NCBI GenBank assembly: GCA_910586595.1 | Contig: CAJUJB010000065.1 | Coordinates: forward strand, 1-10,137 | Source: an uncultured Muribaculaceae bacterium | GTDB lineage: Bacteria; Bacteroidota; Bacteroidia; Bacteroidales; Muribaculaceae | Length of the DNA stretch: 10,137 bases | Direction: 5' to 3' | Shown here: piece by piece, positions 6,115 to 10,137 of the stretch | Position numbering within the stretch: position 1 is the stretch's first letter | How the letters are laid out: each line of letters begins with the position of its first letter | The notes under the pieces: model-generated | What the model was told of the DNA's origin: nothing | Database searches by the model: none | What the model saw: only the letters and a program-made list of their open reading frames with translations | Program-made: the position numbers and the translations under genes

Positions 6115-6405
6115 CTCATTTTCTTGGATTAAATATATTAACCGACCAAATTTTTGCATGAGAAAGAAGAAATTATTTGAAAGGAGAGCCAACTAATCTT
6201 CTAACAATACACACAATCGACGGCTATATGATTTTTGACCTATCCACCTGGTTTTCACAAGTATGAATAAAGAGATTTTCCAAAATGAACGGCTCCACAA
6301 AAGTTGAATATATAACTTTTGTGGAGCCGTTCATTTTGGAAAACACCTACTATAGGATTGATTTGCTTTGTGCCAATCTAAATTTTGTAGTCGTCTCAGT
6401 CATAA
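6115..6405. other. intergenic stretch between polysaccharide cluster and pyrE operon
   Basis: Apart from the perfect inverted repeat at 6276-6343 and the pyrE promoter just to its left, this AT-rich interval holds no frame with recognisable coding features on either strand, no tRNA-like cloverleaf and no direct repeats that I can see. Confidence 0.6.
6276..6343 (-). terminator. perfect 30-base inverted repeat, probable terminator of the polysaccharide operon
   Basis: The left arm (6276-6305) and right arm (6314-6343) are exact reverse complements over 30 bases, with an 8-base loop. Both ends carry AAAA/TTTT tracts around a GC-richer middle (GGCTCC/GGAGCC). It starts 62 bases after the stop of the cupin gene and ends well before the pyrE promoter, the right place to stop transcription of the sugar cluster. 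The arms are longer and more perfect than most intrinsic terminators, so a second role is possible. The run of T after the stem on the minus strand is within the stem end, with only TCTCTTTATT beyond. Confidence 0.65.
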
Positions 6406-6795
6406 TCAAACTAACATATCTTCTGGTTCAAGGGGGGTATATGGGCCATCTTTGACTTCTAAGATGGCGGAAGGCTCGATTACTTCGATGCCATGCCATT
6501 GACCGGCTGGAATCTGAACTCCATAGTTACCTTGTCTGGGATCTAAAAGGAAACGTTCTATTTGACCGCCGAGGTCATTATAGAATACTACGAACATTTT
6601 GCCACGGAGAATGACGTAAGTCTCGGCTGTATGGCGATGACGATGTATAGGTAGTGGCGTGCCGGGGAGCAGGACATTGATAAGCCGCTGGGCTTTGGCG
6701 TCAAGACTATCGTGTAGATTATAGTTCATGCGGAGGCGAGGGCTTGCCTCTGCCTCGGACGTGACTTTATCAAGAAGATTGTCGTTTATTATCAT
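6406..6795 (-). CDS. wbuC: WbuC-family cupin-fold metalloprotein
   Basis: The 129-residue protein is a single cupin barrel. The first cupin motif appears as 'PIHRHRHTAETYVILRGK' (49-66), with H51, H53, H55 and E58 as candidate metal ligands. The second is 'QIPAGQWHGIEV' (94-105) with H101. The N-terminal segment 'DNLLDKVTSEAEASPRLRMN' and the HRHxHTAE signature match the WbuC family found in O-antigen and capsule clusters. The biochemical role of that family is not established; a sugar-modifying or binding role is only guessed from its location. The start overlaps the preceding transferase gene by 4 bases (ATGA type), so the two are probably co-translated. It is the last gene before the 30-base hairpin. 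Confidence 0.8.
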   Translation of the reverse strand: MIINDNLLDKVTSEAEASPRLRMNYNLHDSLDAKAQRLINVLLPGTPLPIHRHRHTAETYVILRGKMFVVFYNDLGGQIERFLLDPRQGNYGVQIPAGQWHGIEVIEPSAILEVKDGPYTPLEPEDMLV

Positions 6796-7766
6796 GATTG
6801 CACTTGTTTTGATTTGAGATAGTCTTCATGAAGGTGGTAATTTTTCTTCATGAAAAGGAGATAGGTAATGAGCAGTACGATTATTGCCATCCCCAAAAAG
6901 ATGTAATGGTTGATTGGGCAGAATATCATGCCAAATGATATGATAAGCTGCATAGCAATATAGAGGAGAGAAACTTTTACATGTGGAATCTTCAGTTCGT
7001 TTGCCATTAGTTGGTAGGCATGCTTGCGATGAGCTTCTCCAAGGTTTTCATGTAGTTGGATGCGGTGACATATTGTGAGTATAGCATCAGCGCCATACAC
7101 TGCAAGGAAGATGATATATGAGAAATCACCAGTCTGCAGGATTAGTCTGCCGAGCGCGAACAACAGGATAAAGGCTATTGTAATCGAACCTACATCTCCG
7201 GCAAAACATTTGGCTTTCTTGCGAAAATTAAAGAGGCAGAACACCAGGAGCGATAAAGCCGTGACAATCAGATAAGGCATATCTATAAAGCCGTAGCGAG
7301 TATTAAGATAAATCATCGGTGCAAGAACAGCAAGAGAATATCCGCCTGTTATGCCGTTGATTCCATCCATGAAATTGTAGGCATTGATTATGCCTACGCA
7401 AACAATTAAGGCTATCAATACCATCCACCAATCCTGGAGATTCAAGATGCCAAACTGGTAAAACATCAAGAACATGGCAATGAATTGTACTACAAGCCTT
7501 GCTGAATCAGGCAATGAATGTATGTCGTCTACAAAACTTATTAAGCCGATAAGAGTCAAGCCAAGCAGGAACCAACCATAGTCAAGCCCAAAGAAGATGG
7601 CATAGAGCCATGCTCCGAATAAAAACACTATTCCGCCACCTCTGAGAGTTATAGACGTGTGGCTGGACCGTAGGTTAGGCTTATCGATAATATTGAACCT
7701 ATCGGCCACACGGAAGTATGCCAATTCAAGAAGAACCAGCAATGCAAAGATTAGAGCGTAAGTCAT
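6792..7766 (-). CDS. polyprenyl-phosphate sugar-1-phosphate transferase (WecA/WbpL/MraY family)
   Basis: This integral membrane protein has about ten hydrophobic segments over 324 residues. It should transfer a (probably N-acetylated) sugar phosphate from its UDP-sugar to undecaprenyl phosphate on the inner face of the membrane, the first step of building a repeat unit. Family motifs are intact: VDDIHSLP with D80-D81, NAYNFMDGINGITGG (128-142), FNFRKKAKCFAGDVGS (179-194) with D191, and the cytosolic loop 'HRIQLHENLGEAHRKHAYQ' with the histidine-rich HRKHAYQ end typical of WecA/WbpL rather than MraY. The length and the HRKHAYQ loop resemble WbpL, but the sugar cannot be told from sequence. It overlaps its neighbours by 4 bases on both sides. 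An initiating transferase at the distal end of the cluster is common in Bacteroidales. Confidence 0.9.
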   Translation of the reverse strand: MTYALIFALLVLLELAYFRVADRFNIIDKPNLRSSHTSITLRGGGIVFLFGAWLYAIFFGLDYGWFLLGLTLIGLISFVDDIHSLPDSARLVVQFIAMFLMFYQFGILNLQDWWMVLIALIVCVGIINAYNFMDGINGITGGYSLAVLAPMIYLNTRYGFIDMPYLIVTALSLLVFCLFNFRKKAKCFAGDVGSITIAFILLFALGRLILQTGDFSYIIFLAVYGADAILTICHRIQLHENLGEAHRKHAYQLMANELKIPHVKVSLLYIAMQLIISFGMIFCPINHYIFLGMAIIVLLITYLLFMKKNYHLHEDYLKSKQVQS

Positions 7767-8872
7767 AATGACATAATATTCATTATAGAATCATTAACCT
7801 TGTTTACATCGAATTTTTCCACTGCGATTTCTCTACTTTTTTGGCCAAACATGGCAATCAACTCCTTGTTATCAATAATTCGAAGAACAGCATCTTCTAA
7901 TGCATCGACATTTTTGACAGGCACTAAATAGCCATTTACCCCGTCCACAACTGTTTCACGACATCCTGGAGCATCTGTAGTTACAATTGGACGCCCCATT
8001 GACATTGCCTCAAGTACTGTCTTAGGAGTTCCTTCGTGATAAGATGGTAACACATACACAGTGCATTGAGACATGAATGGCTGGATATCTTTTTGTTCTC
8101 CAAAATATTCAATTGCACCCGAGTCAATATATGGTTTTAATTCCGCAGCAGTAATTGCACTTGGATTAGTATCGTAAGGGCCAACAAGCAAACATCGCAC
8201 ATTCCTTCTTTTGTCATGCATACGTTTTGCTAACTCAAGATATTCCCGAATGCCCTTATCTCCTATGAGCCTTCCAATGAAAAGGATAGACGGAATTTGA
8301 GGAAATTCGACCGGCGTTAGTTTAGACGTATTTACCCCAGAACCATGAATTTTACAGCATTTGGCTTCAGTGAGTAGACCAAGTCGGACTAATTCAGATT
8401 TATCATCATTATTTTGAAATATAACCTTCCTGGAATAGCTAAACGCTAATTTATATTGAATGCTCAGAATAGATCGAATAACCTTGTTTTTTAAGCCTCG
8501 TCCTCGAAATATCGAACCAAGTCCAGCTACTAAAGGATATATTTCTGCATTTCCGACAGACCGTGCGGCCAATGCCCCATACACGATTGTTTTGGCTTGA
8601 TAAGTGAATATTTTATCAGGTTTTATTTCTCTTATTAGGTTCTGTAGCGAAACAAATGTTTTGATATCTGCCAAAACATTTAGTCCATTTCGACTAATCG
8701 GAACGCTTCTGTATTCAATATTATTTTTACCAAACTCGCGTGCCCATTTGACATCTGGATCAGAGCCAACCGCTATTACCTTGTTTCCCTTGGCTAAAAA
8801 AGCCTTCATCATATCCATACGGAACCAAAATAGACTTGGCGTATGGCTAGATAATACGAGAATTGTCTTCAT
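7763..8872 (-). CDS. GT-B glycosyltransferase, GT4 family
   Basis: A 369-residue cytosolic glycosyltransferase with the two-domain GT-B layout. The N-terminal acceptor domain opens with 'ILVLSSHTPSLFWFRMDMM'. The C-terminal donor domain contains GSGVNTSKL (177-185), FIGRLIGDKGI (198-208) and 'LPSYHEGTPKTVLEAMS' with E280 and E288 forming the retaining EX7E motif, then 'DAPGCRETVVDGVNGYLVP' (300-318). This is the arrangement of GT4 enzymes that add a sugar, often an N-acetylhexosamine, to a lipid-linked acceptor, like PglA or the O-antigen wbp-type enzymes. The substrate is not predictable here. It lies just before the initiating transferase and overlaps it by 4 bases, so it may add the second sugar. 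Base composition is AT-rich compared with the pyrE operon. Confidence 0.88.
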   Translation of the reverse strand: MKTILVLSSHTPSLFWFRMDMMKAFLAKGNKVIAVGSDPDVKWAREFGKNNIEYRSVPISRNGLNVLADIKTFVSLQNLIREIKPDKIFTYQAKTIVYGALAARSVGNAEIYPLVAGLGSIFRGRGLKNKVIRSILSIQYKLAFSYSRKVIFQNNDDKSELVRLGLLTEAKCCKIHGSGVNTSKLTPVEFPQIPSILFIGRLIGDKGIREYLELAKRMHDKRRNVRCLLVGPYDTNPSAITAAELKPYIDSGAIEYFGEQKDIQPFMSQCTVYVLPSYHEGTPKTVLEAMSMGRPIVTTDAPGCRETVVDGVNGYLVPVKNVDALEDAVLRIIDNKELIAMFGQKSREIAVEKFDVNKVNDSIMNIMSL

Positions 8873-8921
8873 TTTCCACCCTTTTACAAAAAGTTATTAG
8901 ACTATCGTAATACAATAATTT

Positions 8922-10067
8922 TTATTCGCGTTCAATTATCAATTTTAGAAATCCAAACATCTCGTTTCGATAGTGCCTATAGTCAAACAGATCTCTTTTT
9001 ATGTTTTCTTGCAAATTATCAATTGTTCCGTCACAGGCAACTTTCAATGCGTAATTAAACGCATTCTGTATGGATTTAAATTCTAATGATTCGACAACAA
9101 AGCCATTTACACCATCTCGAAGATAATCGGAAAGATTACTACTCAGATTAGTAATAGGTAATGTACTAGATGTGATAGTTTCAACAAATTTTGTTGGGAA
9201 GCCGGCTCGATTTGGAAGAGTATCTGGTCGGAGGAATATTTGAAAATCAGCCTCAAGGAGATATTTAATGACCTCTAAATGTGGAATTCGCCCATGAAAA
9301 TTAGCAAAAGAATACACTTTATCGTCATTCCAAGTATTTTTATATTGTTCTTGGGTAATGCCTATAATATCAAATTTTATGCATTTATCAAGGTCAGGAA
9401 CAATTCCGTCGAGAGCCTTCATTATCAAATCGAGACGATCTTTAGATGAGCCGGGAGAACCGGCATAAACCAACTTGACGACATCATGATTTTTCACGAT
9501 TGGCTGATGCCATTTAGCTTGATGTATATCAATTAGAGGTGGTAAATAAAGAATTGGCAGGCCGGTAGAATTATAATATTTAGTAAGATAATTACTGATA
9601 CATATCATACCATCAAGCCGCTTATGGGATACAAGCATTCTACGATTTACATCAGCTTTCTTTATTAACTTGAAAAAAGGATTTCCTACAGGTTCATACC
9701 ATTCCGTTATATCAGCAATAACTTTTATATTTTTCTTACGACAATGTTTCTGGATTCGTTCTATTGCTAATGCCGGATGGTTGTAAAGAATAACTATATC
9801 AGGTTTATAACTATCAATCTCCGCTATAGAACTATCATGGCCGCACAAATACTTTAACCATTTCATTAGTGAAGAAGGATAAGCATAATTTCTATACTGG
9901 AAGCCCTCGACACTCCCCTCCTGATAATTTTTTATATTCTTGGCAAGGCCACAGAACCTAACGTCACAGTCACATTCATGTAAGAGTTTGGCAACGCCGA
10001 GCACTCTCTGTGCCGCAGCGTTACCATCAGGCAAGCAGAAACCTCCTATATAAAGAGCTTTTTTCAT
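8922..10067 (-). CDS. GT4-like glycosyltransferase with atypical EX7E region
   Basis: The 381-residue protein has a GT-B layout: an N-terminal glycine loop 'YIGGFCLPDGNAAAQRVLG' (6-24), 'PDIVILYNHPAL' (89-100), a middle 'LVYAGSPGSSKDRLDLIMKAL' (199-219) opening the donor domain, and 'FLRPDTLPNRAGFPTKFVET' (278-297) followed by 'LRDGVNGFVV'. In the usual GT4 EX7E motif the first glutamate would fall at A288; only E296 is kept. The 'RAGFPTKFVE' form is seen, by recollection, in a subset of polysaccharide-cluster glycosyltransferases, so it need not mean loss of activity. The start codon overlaps the upstream stop by one base (TAATG), and 49 bases separate it from the next glycosyltransferase. 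Donor and acceptor sugars are unknown. AT content is visibly high. Confidence 0.82.
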   Translation of the reverse strand: MKKALYIGGFCLPDGNAAAQRVLGVAKLLHECDCDVRFCGLAKNIKNYQEGSVEGFQYRNYAYPSSLMKWLKYLCGHDSSIAEIDSYKPDIVILYNHPALAIERIQKHCRKKNIKVIADITEWYEPVGNPFFKLIKKADVNRRMLVSHKRLDGMICISNYLTKYYNSTGLPILYLPPLIDIHQAKWHQPIVKNHDVVKLVYAGSPGSSKDRLDLIMKALDGIVPDLDKCIKFDIIGITQEQYKNTWNDDKVYSFANFHGRIPHLEVIKYLLEADFQIFLRPDTLPNRAGFPTKFVETITSSTLPITNLSSNLSDYLRDGVNGFVVESLEFKSIQNAFNYALKVACDGTIDNLQENIKRDLFDYRHYRNEMFGFLKLIIERE

Positions 10068-10137
10068 TAGAATTTACGCCAAACCATTTTGTTGACTACG
10101 CCGGTGTAGCTCTGGATGAGCTTGACGATCTTGGTGG
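10067..10137 (-). CDS. C-terminal end of an upstream polysaccharide-cluster gene (unidentified)
   Basis: The last 22 codons before a TAA at 10067-10069 are present, reading TKIVKLIQSYTGVVNK and MVWRKF. The stop shares one base with the start of the glycosyltransferase gene, so the two are in one operon. A tail of this kind might belong to a sugar-nucleotide enzyme such as a nucleotide-sugar epimerase, but that is a weak impression. The product cannot be named from this fragment. Confidence 0.6.
   Translation of the reverse strand, partial: TKIVKLIQSYTGVVNKMVWRKF

Noticed and set aside
1..10137. CRISPR arrays, tRNA genes, intact insertion sequences or phage integration sites.
   Set aside because: No regularly spaced direct repeats, cloverleaf-like segments, transposase genes or integrases could be found by reading both strands.

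Overview
The window looks like a chromosomal piece from a gut-type Bacteroidales bacterium, possibly Muribaculaceae-like. The evidence is the Bacteroidetes -7 promoter motif (TAnnTTTG), the absence of clear Shine-Dalgarno sequences, and proteins typical of the group (SRPBCC protein next to pyrE, SGNH plus MBOAT pair, CarboxypepD_reg/TonB-receptor N-terminus, WbuC cupin). All intact genes are on the minus strand, so transcription runs from high to low coordinates.

Region A (1-1368) is a decayed accessory zone. It holds the start of a macro-domain (ADP-ribose-binding) gene cut by the window edge, a small gene resembling the Imm32 immunity family with a good promoter, and about 950 bases with no intact gene. 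That stretch contains a truncated TonB-receptor-type N-terminus, a plus-strand fragment resembling an Abi (abortive infection) protein, and a segment open on both strands that may be a dispersed repeat.

Region B (1269-6114) looks like one six-gene transcript: pyrE (pyrimidine synthesis), an SRPBCC-fold protein, a Rieske-like lipoprotein with altered ligands, an SGNH/GDSL esterase-like protein, an MBOAT O-acyltransferase and surE (nucleotidase). Gaps are short or overlapping. A -7 box lies just upstream of pyrE and a long hairpin terminator lies after surE. The SGNH and MBOAT genes are one base apart and probably form an envelope O-acetylation pair.

Region C (6276-10137) is the distal end of a polysaccharide (O-antigen or capsule) cluster: the last codons of an unidentified gene, two GT-B glycosyltransferases, a WecA/WbpL-type polyprenyl-phosphate sugar-1-phosphate transferase that would start the glycan on its lipid carrier, and a WbuC-family cupin. 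Three of the four junctions overlap by 1-4 bases. A perfect 30-base inverted repeat after the cupin gene separates this cluster from the pyrE operon. The two glycosyltransferase genes look AT-richer than the pyrE operon, as is usual for exchangeable surface-glycan genes. I see no tRNA, rRNA, CRISPR array or intact insertion sequence.
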